Assembly (NCBI GenBank): GCA_003132405.1
Contig: PKXQ01000066.1
Coordinates: 102,111-166,110, forward strand
Origin: Acidobacteriaceae bacterium
GTDB taxonomy: Bacteria > Acidobacteriota > Terriglobia > Terriglobales > Acidobacteriaceae
Length of the DNA: 64,000 nt
Reading direction: 5' to 3'
The notes beneath the pieces are model-generated. The model was not told where the DNA came from, made no database searches, and worked only from the letters and a program-made list of their open reading frames with translations. This document shows, one piece after another, positions 1 through 7,453 of the stretch. Numbering within the stretch: the stretch's first letter is position 1; every line of letters starts with the position of its first letter. A program made the position numbers and the translations under genes.

Positions 1-11
1 CGACTGACCTC

Positions 12-1190
12 TCAAAAACTTCGCGGCGGAAATGTACCGATGGATAGTAACCCCAGCGAGTTTGAATCCGTAAAGGGCGAACCCTTTACTTCCTGCATCG
101 AACAGGTCTGGTCTTTCACCGTCAGAGTTACGAGCGCAATCCCCGACGGGTTGCCGTACTCCGCGACGTAGACGCCGCCACCATTTCCGGTTTGACTGGC
201 TAAGCCGAGACCCGCCAGATACGACCAGTCCGCCGATTGGCCGCTGACCGTTTTGGACTTGCAACCGTCCGAAAGCACGCCCGTGGCCGCGTTGAAGAAC
301 ATCGCGCTGACACTCGCTCCCTGGGTGTTGATGACATAGAGCAGGGTTTCATCCGGACTCAGCATGATGTTGCTCGAGCTAATACTCTTGTTGCCCGTGT
401 ACAAAACCGTCGGAGTCAGCCGTCCGGAGGAAATATCGGAAACTTCCACCACTACTGACGTAGAAGTATCGCCGAAAATCGCGTAGTGTCCATCGCTGGT
501 GATGTCGATGGAATTTGGATAAGTGGCATCCATCGAATTCAACGTGGCCGTCGAATATTGCTCGTCGCCATTCGACACCGGAGAGCCGGCGGAAATATTA
601 AACGATTGAATTGAACCATCAGTGTAGGTAGCGATCAGCATGTTGCCGTGGATCGCCATGCCATTAATCACGCCGCCTGCGAGTCCGTCGACGGAGACGT
701 CGTTGATGAAAGACAAGCTGCATCCCGACTGCACCGCAAACGTGCCGATTGTGTTCGTGTCGGTGAAGCTGGCATAGAGATATTGGCTGTTCATCACCAT
801 GCCAATGCCATTGGTCGTGCCGAGATCGGTCGGCGATCCGGTGGCGCTGCCGCCAATCGTCAGCGTATTAATCGCGACGCCGACGATCTCTCCCGTGGCG
901 GCCGACGACGCATAGACGCACTGCTGGCCTCCGCTATTGAGCACGCTATTCCGGTTGGTCCCAAAAAAACCGCCCGAGATGCCAAAGCCGAGGGTCTTTA
1001 TCTGCTGCGGCGAACTCAGCAGCCCGCCGGCCTCCACCGTATAAACGCTGATGCTGTTAAGAAAAGGGTAGGGCAGATCGTCATTGGTGATGACGTATTG
1101 AGTCGCCCCGAGGGCGAGCCCGCTCAGGGCCAGGACGACCGCCATCAGCGCAGCAGCGCGCAGCAACCAGCACTTTGATGATCTCTTCAT
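12..1190 (-). CDS. Secreted beta-propeller (lactonase/YVTN-like) protein, copy A
   Basis: 392 residues. A basic N-terminus and a hydrophobic stretch (about residues 9-28, ending LALGA) read as a Sec signal peptide, so the product should be exported. The rest is made of short repeats of the type SPDETLLYVIN and SDGHYAIF, which match beta-propeller proteins of the 6-phosphogluconolactonase/YVTN group; no catalytic residue can be assigned. The ATG at 1190 has AAGGA about 10 bases upstream. The next gene upstream on the same strand is a close paralogue, and cysteines in QQCVYAS, SGC and QTCSMQE contexts are shared by both. The true substrate is unknown; a structural or binding role is as likely as an enzyme. 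Coding status is sure, function is not. Confidence 0.85.
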   Translation of the reverse strand: MKRSSKCWLLRAAALMAVVLALSGLALGATQYVITNDDLPYPFLNSISVYTVEAGGLLSSPQQIKTLGFGISGGFFGTNRNSVLNSGGQQCVYASSAATGEIVGVAINTLTIGGSATGSPTDLGTTNGIGMVMNSQYLYASFTDTNTIGTFAVQSGCSLSFINDVSVDGLAGGVINGMAIHGNMLIATYTDGSIQSFNISAGSPVSNGDEQYSTATLNSMDATYPNSIDITSDGHYAIFGDTSTSVVVEVSDISSGRLTPTVLYTGNKSISSSNIMLSPDETLLYVINTQGASVSAMFFNAATGVLSDGCKSKTVSGQSADWSYLAGLGLASQTGNGGGVYVAEYGNPSGIALVTLTVKDQTCSMQEVKGSPFTDSNSLGLLSIGTFPPRSF

Positions 1191-1230
1191 ACGCTGTTCC
1201 TTTTAGGCTGCAGGCGGGGACCCACTTCGA

Positions 1231-1244
1231 TAGAGTAGATCACA
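1231..1244 (-). promoter_or_regulatory. Shared promoter-like element upstream of beta-propeller copy A
   Basis: On the minus strand the 14 bases TGTGATCTACTCTA lie about 40 bases upstream of the ATG. The identical 14-mer sits about 33 bases upstream of copy B (2563-2576). TACTCT inside it could be a -10 box, leaving a short leader with a good ribosome-binding site. The shared position suggests a common promoter or operator kept after duplication; no -35 box is obvious. Confidence 0.4.
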
Positions 1245-1369
1245 CATCGGATGGGCGCTCAATTACTACGCTCGAAATTAGCTCGCAATACAATCCAGGA
1301 CTGCAATTAGTTGCGGATAACTGGCAGCGGAGTTCCACCCTTAGCATTCGGTTGGCGGGGAATCAGCCG

Positions 1370-2530
1370 CTAGAAGGATCGAGGCGGGAAAGTACTGATC
1401 GAAAGCAATCCCTGGCTGTTGGGGTCGGCAAACGGTGATCCGTTGACTTCCTGCATCGAACAGGTCTGCCCGCTCACCGCGAGGCTCACCAGAGCGATCG
1501 CCGAAGGGGCGCCGAACTCCGCCACATAAACGCCGCCGCCATTGCCGGTTTCACTGGCTAAACCAAGCCCCGCAAGGTATGACCAATCCGCCGACTGGCC
1601 GCTGACTGTCGCCGACTGGCAACCGCCAGAGAGCACGCCCGTGGCCGGGTTGAAAAAGAAGGCAGTGACGGTGGCTCCCTGGGTGTTGATTACATAAAGC
1701 ACAGTTTCATCCGGACTCAGCATCACGTTGCTGGAACTAATGCTGCTCTTGCCGCTGGATACGACAGTCGGAGTCACTTTGCCCGAGGAAATATCGGATA
1801 CTTCCACCACCACCGATGTCGAGGTGTCGCCGAAGATGGCATAGTGCCCGTCGCTCGTGATATCGATGGAATTGGGATAAGTGGCGTCCATGGAATTCAA
1901 CGTGGCCGTCGAATATTGCTCGCCGCCATTCGACACCGGGGAGCCCGCCGAAATATCAAACGATTGAATCGAGCCGTCGGTGTAAGTGGCAATCAGCATC
2001 GAGCCATGAATCGCCATTCCGTTAATCACGCCGCCCGCAAGCCCGCTGACCGAAACGTCATTGATGAAGGTCAAACCGCATCCCGACTGAATGGAAAAAG
2101 ATCCGATGGTGTTTGAATCGGTGAAGCTGGCATAGAGATACTGGCCGCTGAGAGCTAGCCCGATTCCATTGGTGGTGCCGGCATCAGTCGGCGATCCGGT
2201 AGCGCTGCCGCCCACGGTCATGGTCGAGATTGCGATTCCGACAATGTTGCTGGTCGAAGACACCGATGCATAGACGCATTGCTTGCCTCCACTATCGAGG
2301 ACGCTGAGCCGGTTGGCGCCGAAAAAGCCGGCTACATTTCCGAACCCACCGATTTGCACCTGCTGCTGCAAGGTAAGCGTCCCCTTCGGCCCCACGCCAT
2401 AAAAGCTGACCCCGGGATCGTCATTGGTGATGACGTATGACGTTGCGCTTGCGGCCGGTAGGCACGCGGCGAGAACGCACGCCAGCAGCGTAACGGCGCG
2501 CAACAGCCTGTAGTTTAAAGTGTGCTGCAT
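1370..2530 (-). CDS. Secreted beta-propeller (lactonase/YVTN-like) protein, copy B
   Basis: 386 residues from the ATG at 2530. This start was chosen because GAAGGA lies 7-12 bases upstream and a typical signal peptide follows (MQHTLNYRLLRAVTLLACVL, cleavage near PAASA). The frame is open a little further upstream without a better start. The product is colinear with copy A downstream and nearly identical over the middle third, while the N-terminus and the segment around residues 30-60 differ. The same repeats of the SPDETVLYVIN type indicate an exported beta-propeller. The two genes are separated by about 180 bases and each has its own copy of the TGTGATCTACTCTA element, so they may be expressed independently. 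Function beyond the fold is not known. Confidence 0.85.
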   Translation of the reverse strand: MQHTLNYRLLRAVTLLACVLAACLPAASATSYVITNDDPGVSFYGVGPKGTLTLQQQVQIGGFGNVAGFFGANRLSVLDSGGKQCVYASVSSTSNIVGIAISTMTVGGSATGSPTDAGTTNGIGLALSGQYLYASFTDSNTIGSFSIQSGCGLTFINDVSVSGLAGGVINGMAIHGSMLIATYTDGSIQSFDISAGSPVSNGGEQYSTATLNSMDATYPNSIDITSDGHYAIFGDTSTSVVVEVSDISSGKVTPTVVSSGKSSISSSNVMLSPDETVLYVINTQGATVTAFFFNPATGVLSGGCQSATVSGQSADWSYLAGLGLASETGNGGGVYVAEFGAPSAIALVSLAVSGQTCSMQEVNGSPFADPNSQGLLSISTFPPRSF

Positions 2531-2562
2531 GTGGTGTCCTTCGGGGCGGGGGACTACTCCGC

Positions 2563-2576
2563 TAGAGTAGATCACA
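2563..2576 (-). promoter_or_regulatory. Shared promoter-like element upstream of beta-propeller copy B
   Basis: Exact second copy of TGTGATCTACTCTA (minus strand), placed like the one before copy A. The conservation of a non-coding 14-mer at matching distances supports a regulatory role. Confidence 0.4.
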
Positions 2577-2665
2577 GCGGGCAGGATGGGACAAGAAGCT
2601 TGATGGAATTTGCGGATCGAATTCGCAGATCGACTTAGCAGCTCGAACTCGCAAGATTTTGCGGC

Positions 2666-3172
2666 TTATTTCATAGCTCGCGTGAGCCTGGTAATCACGT
2701 CGCGGTATTGCGGGTAAACTTCAACCAGCTTGTCGCGCTCTGCCAGCTCAAAGTCCTCAAAGTCAAAGCCCGGAGCGACCGTGGATCCGACCAGGGCGAA
2801 CGACTTCTCATTTCTTATATGCGAAGCGAACCAGCATCCGGCTTTGACCACTGCCTGTAAGACCTCGCCCGCTTCTGGATCGCTGCCGAGCCGAATCTCC
2901 GAATATCGGCCGTCCGGGTCGATGACGTGAACGGTGAGCGGCGCTCCCAGATGGAAATGCCAAAGTTCATCGGATTGCAAACGATGGAATGCAGAAAAGT
3001 TTTTGCTGTCGAGCAGGAAATATATCGCCGTCGAGGCCGGCCGGGAGCCCGAAAACCGCGGTGGCAACTTCTCTAAAACCAGATCGGCGCGGTAGGTCTG
3101 GCAATAATAGCCACCTTCGGGATGCGGCTGCAGTCCTAGCGTTCGAATCCAATAAACCGCGTCTTTGATCAT
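2666..3172 (-). CDS. Cupin family protein (DUF985)
   Basis: 168 residues. The N-terminal pattern LGLQPHPEGGYYCQTYR and the later FHRLQSDELWHFHLGAPL and GSTVAPGFDFEDFEL blocks are hallmarks of the DUF985 (cupin_5) family, small cytoplasmic single-cupin proteins. Histidines and a glutamate in the ESWH-like segment could bind a metal or sugar-like ligand, but no reaction has been established for the family that I can name. The length is normal for the family. A 39-codon membrane-protein ORF ends only 16 bases upstream of the ATG on the same strand, so the two may be cotranscribed. Downstream lies the leader of beta-propeller copy B. Confidence 0.88.
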   Translation of the reverse strand: MIKDAVYWIRTLGLQPHPEGGYYCQTYRADLVLEKLPPRFSGSRPASTAIYFLLDSKNFSAFHRLQSDELWHFHLGAPLTVHVIDPDGRYSEIRLGSDPEAGEVLQAVVKAGCWFASHIRNEKSFALVGSTVAPGFDFEDFELAERDKLVEVYPQYRDVITRLTRAMK

Positions 3173-3188
3173 CTCTCAGCCAGGGATA

Positions 3189-3308
3189 TCAAATCACGTG
3201 GTAGACGAAATGAGCGAAGAGATAGGCCAGGAGCAAACCGCCGATTCCACAAACCCAGAAAAGGAAGTGTTCGGTTAACTTTGGCGAGTTGATTTCCTTT
3301 TTGTCCAT
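3189..3308 (-). CDS. Small single-span membrane protein (39 residues)
   Basis: An ATG at 3308 opens a 39-codon frame ending at TGA 3189-3191. The product has a charged N-terminus (MDKKEINSPKLTEH) and one strongly hydrophobic segment (FLFWVCGIGGLLLAYLFAHF), as expected for a single-pass inner-membrane peptide. It ends 16 bases before the DUF985 gene, in the same direction. The ribosome-binding site is weak. The amphipathic/hydrophobic layout, compact stop and operon-like spacing favour a real gene over chance, but no homologue is recognised. Confidence 0.4.
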   Translation of the reverse strand: MDKKEINSPKLTEHFLFWVCGIGGLLLAYLFAHFVYHVI

Positions 3309-3490
3309 AACAGACAAAAGGATACCTTACGGGGAGTCATTAGCGACAACGGGGCTTGAGGCAACGCCTGCTAAAAATCCGTGCCAGCTAAAGTCATGGC
3401 TGCTAAATCAGTGCCTGCTAAAATCTGGGAGCGCCTTTAGGGGCGACTCTGATCGGCTCCGACTGCCGTGAGTATTTTGGGGATCTGCGC

Positions 3491-3814
3491 TTGTTGAAGA
3501 GAACGTATCCGGCAATCCTTCTGTTTGCATCCATCATTCCGGCGAGCGCGCAAGCGCCCGCCGCTCCCGGTAAACCGCTTCCGCCCGAACCCATGCAAGC
3601 GAAAGTGAAAGCCGCCTGCACCCAGTGTCACAACACCAGCCGCATCACCGAGCAGCACCTGACTCGCCAGGAATGGTTCGCCCAGTTTGAAAAGATGGAA
3701 GGCCTCGGCGCCGTGATTCCCGACGCCGACCGCGACGCCATGCTGAATTATCTGGTCAAGAATTTTGGGCCGCAAAAGGGAGCCGCAAGAAAGTCAGCAA
3801 GCCCCGCCAACTAG
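3491..3814 (+). CDS. Small secreted c-type cytochrome-like protein
   Basis: 107 residues from a TTG at 3491, preceded by GGGGAT. A signal peptide (hydrophobic residues about 6-20, ending ASAQA) leads to a proline-rich linker. A single heme-binding CxxCH motif (ACTQCHNTSRI) follows, then RQEWFAQFEKMEGLGAVIPD and LNYLVKNFGP. That arrangement resembles the heme domains fused to quinohemoproteins and the short cytochromes found next to PQQ enzymes. An axial methionine is possible in FEKMEGLG. It should act in the periplasm as an electron carrier, but no oxidase or dehydrogenase partner lies beside it. The C-terminus is lysine-rich. Confidence 0.75.
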   Translation: MLKRTYPAILLFASIIPASAQAPAAPGKPLPPEPMQAKVKAACTQCHNTSRITEQHLTRQEWFAQFEKMEGLGAVIPDADRDAMLNYLVKNFGPQKGAARKSASPAN

Positions 3815-3825
3815 CCTTAGTGTGG

Positions 3826-3845
3826 CGCGGACGCCCCCGTCCGCG
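3826..3845. repeat. Perfect GC-rich palindrome, possible bidirectional terminator
   Basis: CGCGGACG and CGTCCGCG form an exact 8-bp stem with a CCCC loop. It sits 11 bases after the cytochrome stop codon and in the 264-base gap before the end of lysS, which comes from the other side. There is no T-run, so termination is possible but unproven. The remaining gap (3846-4078) shows no convincing gene. Confidence 0.45.
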
Positions 3846-4078
3846 AAATCTCCGAACCGCAGGGATGCAAGAGATCAAACTTAATTGCCGACCGAGCCAG
3901 TCGGCACTACAAGCGCAGCCACAAAAGCAAAGCGCTGCCGACCCAACGCCACACTTGGCGCTACAACAGCGCTGCCCGTAATCGAGCCCACACGATCGAG
4001 CTCTAACTAACGCCAGCATGAGCCGCCGCGAGTAATCCTTCAAGTGATTGTTTAGATTCGCGAGGCGAAGCCGGCGCC

Positions 4079-5635
4079 CTAAGCCTTCTCAGCGCCCTCC
4101 GCGTCCTCTGCGGTCGAATGCCTCTCCGGCCGCAGCAACGGAAACAGAATCACATCGCGGATCGTATGCGAATCAGTGATGAGCATGGCCAGCCGATCGA
4201 CCCCTATCCCCACTCCGCCCGCCGGAGGCATCCCATAGCTCAGCGCCCTGACATAATCCGAATCCATCTGGTGCGCTTCTTCGTCGCCGCGCTCCCGCTC
4301 TTTCAGTTGCGCCTCAAAGCGCGCACGCTGATCTTCCGGATCGTTCAGTTCGCTGAAGCCGTTGGCAATCTCCATCTTGCCCGCAAATATCTCGAAGCGC
4401 TCCGTCCAGTCCGGCTCATCCGGCTTCTGCTTCGACAGCGGCGACACCGCGGTCGGAAACTCATAGATGATCGTTGGCTGCATCAAGTGCTCTTCGGCAA
4501 TCGCCTCGAAAATCGCAGCAATCGTCTTCCCCACCGGAGCCGCCGCGTCATAACTCAAACTAATCCCCGCGCCGCGCACCCGCTCCACTAATGCCGCGAC
4601 CGACTCGTGCGAAGCAAAGTCACTCCGCGAAGGCGCCGCCCCAGCCTTCTCCGGCCAAAACTTCGAAATCGCCTCCCGCATCGTCATCCGCCGCCAATTC
4701 GCGTGAGCCCAGTCAATCTCGTGCTCGCCCCACTTCGTCTTCGTCCCGCCCGTAACATCCTTCACCGCCTGCTCAATCGATCCCTGCGTCGTGTCCAGAA
4801 TGCCGAGGTAATCGGTGTAAGCCTGATAAGCCTCCAACATCGTGAACTCCGGATTCCATCTCCAACCCAGCCCCTCGTTGCGGAAGTTGCGATTGATCTC
4901 ATACACGCGATCGAATCCGCCCACCGTCAGCCGCTTCAAATAAAGTTCCGGAGCGATCCGCAGAAACAGATCCATATCGAGCGTGTTGTGATGCGTCTTA
5001 AACGGACGCGCCACCGCTCCGCCCGCAATCGGATGCATCATCGGCGTCTCGACTTCCATGAATCCCTGTGAGTCGAAATATCGCCGCAACGATTGCACCA
5101 GTTTGCTGCGCTTCAAGAAAACTTCGCGCACCTCGGGATTCATCACCAGATCGACATAGCGCTGCCGATAGCGCAGCTCCACATCAGTAAGCCCGTGAAA
5201 TTTTTCAGGCAAAGGCAGCAGGTCTTTCGCCAGAAACGTCAACTCCTCGGCATGAATGCTGAGTTCGCCGGTACGCGTGCGAAACAGATATCCGCGCACT
5301 CCTATGTGATCGCCCAGGTCAAGCAGCTTCCAAAGTTCGTAGCCGGCATCGCCGATCGCATCTTTTTTGACATAGATCTGCAGCCGCTGCCCATCCTGCT
5401 GCAAGTGCGCGAACCCGGCCTTGCCCATCAGCCGTATCGCCATGATGCGTCCCGCCACTCGCACCGTCACGCGCGGAGATTCCAATTCCTCCGTAGTCTG
5501 CCCGCCATACTCGGCGAGAATCTGCGCCACCGTATGACTGTAATTAAACTTGCGCGGATACGCCGGATGCCCGAGAGCCTCAATCTTCTTCAGCTTCTCG
5601 CGCCGAATTTCATAAATATTTTCGTCGAGTGCCAA
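4079..5635 (-). CDS. lysS: Lysine--tRNA ligase, class II
   Basis: 518 residues. This cytoplasmic enzyme charges tRNA-Lys with lysine using ATP. The N-terminal OB-fold anticodon-binding domain (about 50-145; RVAGRIMAIRLMGKAGFAHL) is followed by the class II catalytic core. Motif 2 is in YEINRNFRNEG and motif 3 in GVGIGVDRLAML. Length and order are typical. The last residues (HSTAEDAEGAEKA) look unlike the conserved LFPLLRPE ending of the family and are encoded by a dispersed intergenic repeat that has supplied a new stop codon. No lysine operon surrounds it; the downstream neighbour is a convergent cytochrome gene and the upstream one is the RAYT gene on the same strand. Confidence 0.97.
   Translation of the reverse strand: MALDENIYEIRREKLKKIEALGHPAYPRKFNYSHTVAQILAEYGGQTTEELESPRVTVRVAGRIMAIRLMGKAGFAHLQQDGQRLQIYVKKDAIGDAGYELWKLLDLGDHIGVRGYLFRTRTGELSIHAEELTFLAKDLLPLPEKFHGLTDVELRYRQRYVDLVMNPEVREVFLKRSKLVQSLRRYFDSQGFMEVETPMMHPIAGGAVARPFKTHHNTLDMDLFLRIAPELYLKRLTVGGFDRVYEINRNFRNEGLGWRWNPEFTMLEAYQAYTDYLGILDTTQGSIEQAVKDVTGGTKTKWGEHEIDWAHANWRRMTMREAISKFWPEKAGAAPSRSDFASHESVAALVERVRGAGISLSYDAAAPVGKTIAAIFEAIAEEHLMQPTIIYEFPTAVSPLSKQKPDEPDWTERFEIFAGKMEIANGFSELNDPEDQRARFEAQLKERERGDEEAHQMDSDYVRALSYGMPPAGGVGIGVDRLAMLITDSHTIRDVILFPLLRPERHSTAEDAEGAEKA
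4080..4113. repeat. Dispersed ACCGCAGAGGACGC-type repeat inside the lysS 3' end
   Basis: On the minus strand ACCGCAGAGGACGCGGAGGG and the following GCGCTGAGAAGG match the arm of the repeats at 17484, 18127 and 20550. Here the repeat is read as the last dozen codons of lysS. Confidence 0.5.
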
Positions 5636-5700
5636 TGAGTGTCCTTGCGTTGCAGAGTAAGCTTCTGATTATAGACAAGCATTGGCTTAATCCGGGCACG

Positions 5701-5730
5701 AACGGGAAGGGCACGGCTTTAGTCGTGCCA
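5701..5730. repeat. REP-like element, left of the RAYT gene
   Basis: GGCACG and CGTGCC (5710-5729) form a hairpin around GCTTTAGT. Read on the minus strand, the 30 bases match the element at 6262-6291 with about two differences, so the transposase gene is flanked by inverted copies. The transposase stop codon lies in this element. Confidence 0.7.
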
Positions 5731-6126
5731 CAAAGCCGAAGAAAGAAATCCGGCTTCAGCCACGGGGGGCCACGGGTCCAACTTGAATCCCGGGAACGCC
5801 GAGCAGTAACGAAACGCGGACGGCTCGGCAACCAATTTTCTTTCGACTGGATTGCAATGGATGTACATCCGATGATGTACGAAGTCTTCCGCATCACGGA
5901 TCCGATGGTCCGTGAATCCTCTTTCCCAAATCTCAATCGGGTTTCCCAAGTGTTCTTTCACGGCATGAGAATAGCCGCCTTTGATGAATTGAATTGCGCG
6001 CTCGAGCGTGATCTCCGATGGAGTTAGCAGCAAATGGAAATGCTCGGGCATGAGGACAAAGGCGTGCAACTCAAACTTTCCTTGGCGGCGATACGAGTAG
6101 AGAGTCTGCAGGAAGAGCCGCGCCAT
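5719..6126 (-). CDS. REP-associated tyrosine transposase (RAYT, Y1_Tnp family)
   Basis: Single-strand transposase/endonuclease of the IS200-like Y1 group. The HUH metal-binding motif is in LMPEHFHLLL, and the catalytic tyrosine is probably in IQFIKGGYSHAV. ERGFTDHRIRD and YIHCNPVERKL are family blocks. From the ATG at 6126 the protein has 135 residues. Homologous N-terminal sequence (GTYFVTSITWQRRSLF) continues upstream in the same frame to about 6220, where no ATG, GTG or TTG is present. Either an unusual start (CTG at 6216) is used or the start has decayed. The gene is bordered by inverted REP-like hairpins and its last codons lie inside one of them, as usual for RAYTs, which mobilise REPs rather than themselves. 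Confidence 0.82.
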   Translation of the reverse strand: MARLFLQTLYSYRRQGKFELHAFVLMPEHFHLLLTPSEITLERAIQFIKGGYSHAVKEHLGNPIEIWERGFTDHRIRDAEDFVHHRMYIHCNPVERKLVAEPSAFRYCSAFPGFKLDPWPPVAEAGFLSSALWHD

Positions 6127-6228
6127 TGGTTCGGCTACGAAAAGACTTCTTCTTTGCCAGGTGATCGAGGTTACGAAATAAGTCCCCGGCGGGGAAACAG
6201 CGCGCGTCGGTTTCAGAAGCTCACCTCA

Positions 6229-6291
6229 GCGGCTGAAGCCGCGTTTCACTTGCGGCGTTTATGGCACGACTGAAGTCGTGCCCTTCCCGTT
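6229..6291. repeat. REP-like elements, right of the RAYT gene
   Basis: Two hairpins: GCGGCT-GA-AGCCGC (6229-6242) and GGCACGACT-GA-AGTCGTGCC (6263-6282, extended to 6291 by similarity to 5701-5730). Related sequence on the far side of the RAYT gene makes this a BIME-like pair. The following 170 bases hold nothing else certain except the leader of the next gene. Confidence 0.7.
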
Positions 6292-6464
6292 CTTGCTCGT
6301 GCCCACGTTCTTGCTTGGTCCTCTTTCGGTTTGCCGCTCTCACGATCATGCCTTGTTGTCTTGGCGTGATCTGTGACGGCGGCCACAACAATTATGTGAC
6401 ATTCGATTCCAAGGGACGAATTCCCCTTACAATAATCTCCGCCTGAACTTCTCTGGAGGCCACA

Positions 6465-6959
6465 ATGAACTTTGTCTTCATTCTCTCCCTGGTCCTGTTC
6501 GCGACCGTCGCCGCTTTTCCGCAGTCTTCGTCCGACGAAGCCGCGGTTCGCAACATGATTCAAGACGAGATCGCCGCCTGGAACGCCGGAGACGCCGCTA
6601 CCTTCGCGCGCCATTTCGCCACCGACGGAACCTTCACCAACATCCGCGGACAATTCTTTACGGGGCGCAAGGATTTCACCGAGAGGCACGACTTCATCTT
6701 CAAGGGAATCTATCGCGGGACAACCATGAAGCAGGACATTATTTCTCTGAAGTTTGTGCGGCCCGATGTGGCCGTCGTGGAGACGCTCACGGCGGTGATT
6801 GCGATTCAAAAGCCCTTGCCCGGAATGAGCGTGGATGCCAGCGGGCGCCTGCGCTCGCGCTTGCTGCAAGTCATGGTGAAGGATGGAGGCGAATGGAAAA
6901 TCGCCGCCTTCCACAACACCGATGTGCGGCCGGATGTGCCAGTGCCCGATCCGCAATAA
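6465..6959 (+). CDS. Secreted SnoaL-like (DUF4440/SgcJ family) protein
   Basis: 164 residues with a signal peptide (MNFVFILSLVLFATVAAFPQ). The mature part matches the NTF2-like/SnoaL fold: EAAVRNMIQDEIAAWNAGDA, then FATDGTFTNIRG and a closing GGEWKIAAFHNTDVRP. Such proteins form cone-shaped dimers that bind small hydrophobic ligands; enzymatic activity varies and cannot be assigned. The start has a clear CTGGAGG ribosome-binding site. TACAAT at 6428-6433 could be its -10 box, without a good -35. It stands alone between the REP cluster and a 494-base non-coding stretch. Confidence 0.85.
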   Translation: MNFVFILSLVLFATVAAFPQSSSDEAAVRNMIQDEIAAWNAGDAATFARHFATDGTFTNIRGQFFTGRKDFTERHDFIFKGIYRGTTMKQDIISLKFVRPDVAVVETLTAVIAIQKPLPGMSVDASGRLRSRLLQVMVKDGGEWKIAAFHNTDVRPDVPVPDPQ

Positions 6960-7453
6960 GTCAGTCGGAGGTCTTGCGGTTCCAGGTCTTGAAAGGCGAT
7001 CGAAGTTGATGGGGAAGTTAATTCGGATTTAAGAGGGCGCGTCGTTCGTGGTCATCGTGGTCGGGCAACAACCGGAGAACTCATCAGTGCCGGAGCGCGA
7101 GGTAGGCCGCGTTAGCCAAACCTGTCTCCTGGCTATTGACCAGAAAATCGCGCCAGAGATTTTGCAGCGGCAGGAATTCGCGCTCGTAGGTCAGGAGAAA
7201 GTGCATATTACACTGTCTTACCGTCGACCAGGCATTTCGTTCAATGGTGTAAACGCTAGTTTCGCTCATAACTGAACTCCAAACTGAAACGATGGTAACA
7301 ACCGCGAGTTCGGTCGTCTGTTCAAGACTGCTCGCTTTCGGAAGTATTCCGGATTCGGCGTCGGTACTGTTGCTTCGGCCAGGAAACACCCCGATCCAGC
7401 CCGCATCCTGCTCGGCACTTTTAAGGTTGCGTCCCACGTCTCATACTTATTTG
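6960..7453. other. 494-base stretch without a certain gene
   Basis: No established coding sequence, RNA gene or terminator is evident. It contains one weak ORF candidate (7084-7269, minus). The sequence just before the recombinase gene at 7454 lacks a clear ribosome-binding site. Confidence 0.5.
7084..7269 (-). CDS. Possible 61-residue ORF of unknown function
   Basis: From the ATG at 7269 (GGAG eight bases upstream) a 61-codon frame reads MSETSVYTIERNAWSTVRQC and ends LANAAYLALRH. The ribosome-binding site and the lack of any competing gene are in favour. The composition, with many aromatics and no recognisable motif, is neutral. The frame is open further upstream, but no better start is seen. 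It may be a remnant rather than a working gene. Confidence 0.25.
   Translation of the reverse strand: MSETSVYTIERNAWSTVRQCNMHFLLTYEREFLPLQNLWRDFLVNSQETGLANAAYLALRH

Noticed and set aside
3756..4043. 95-codon minus-strand frame after the cytochrome
   Set aside because: It overlaps the cytochrome 3' end and a palindrome, is Cys/Arg-rich and has no ribosome-binding site or domain.
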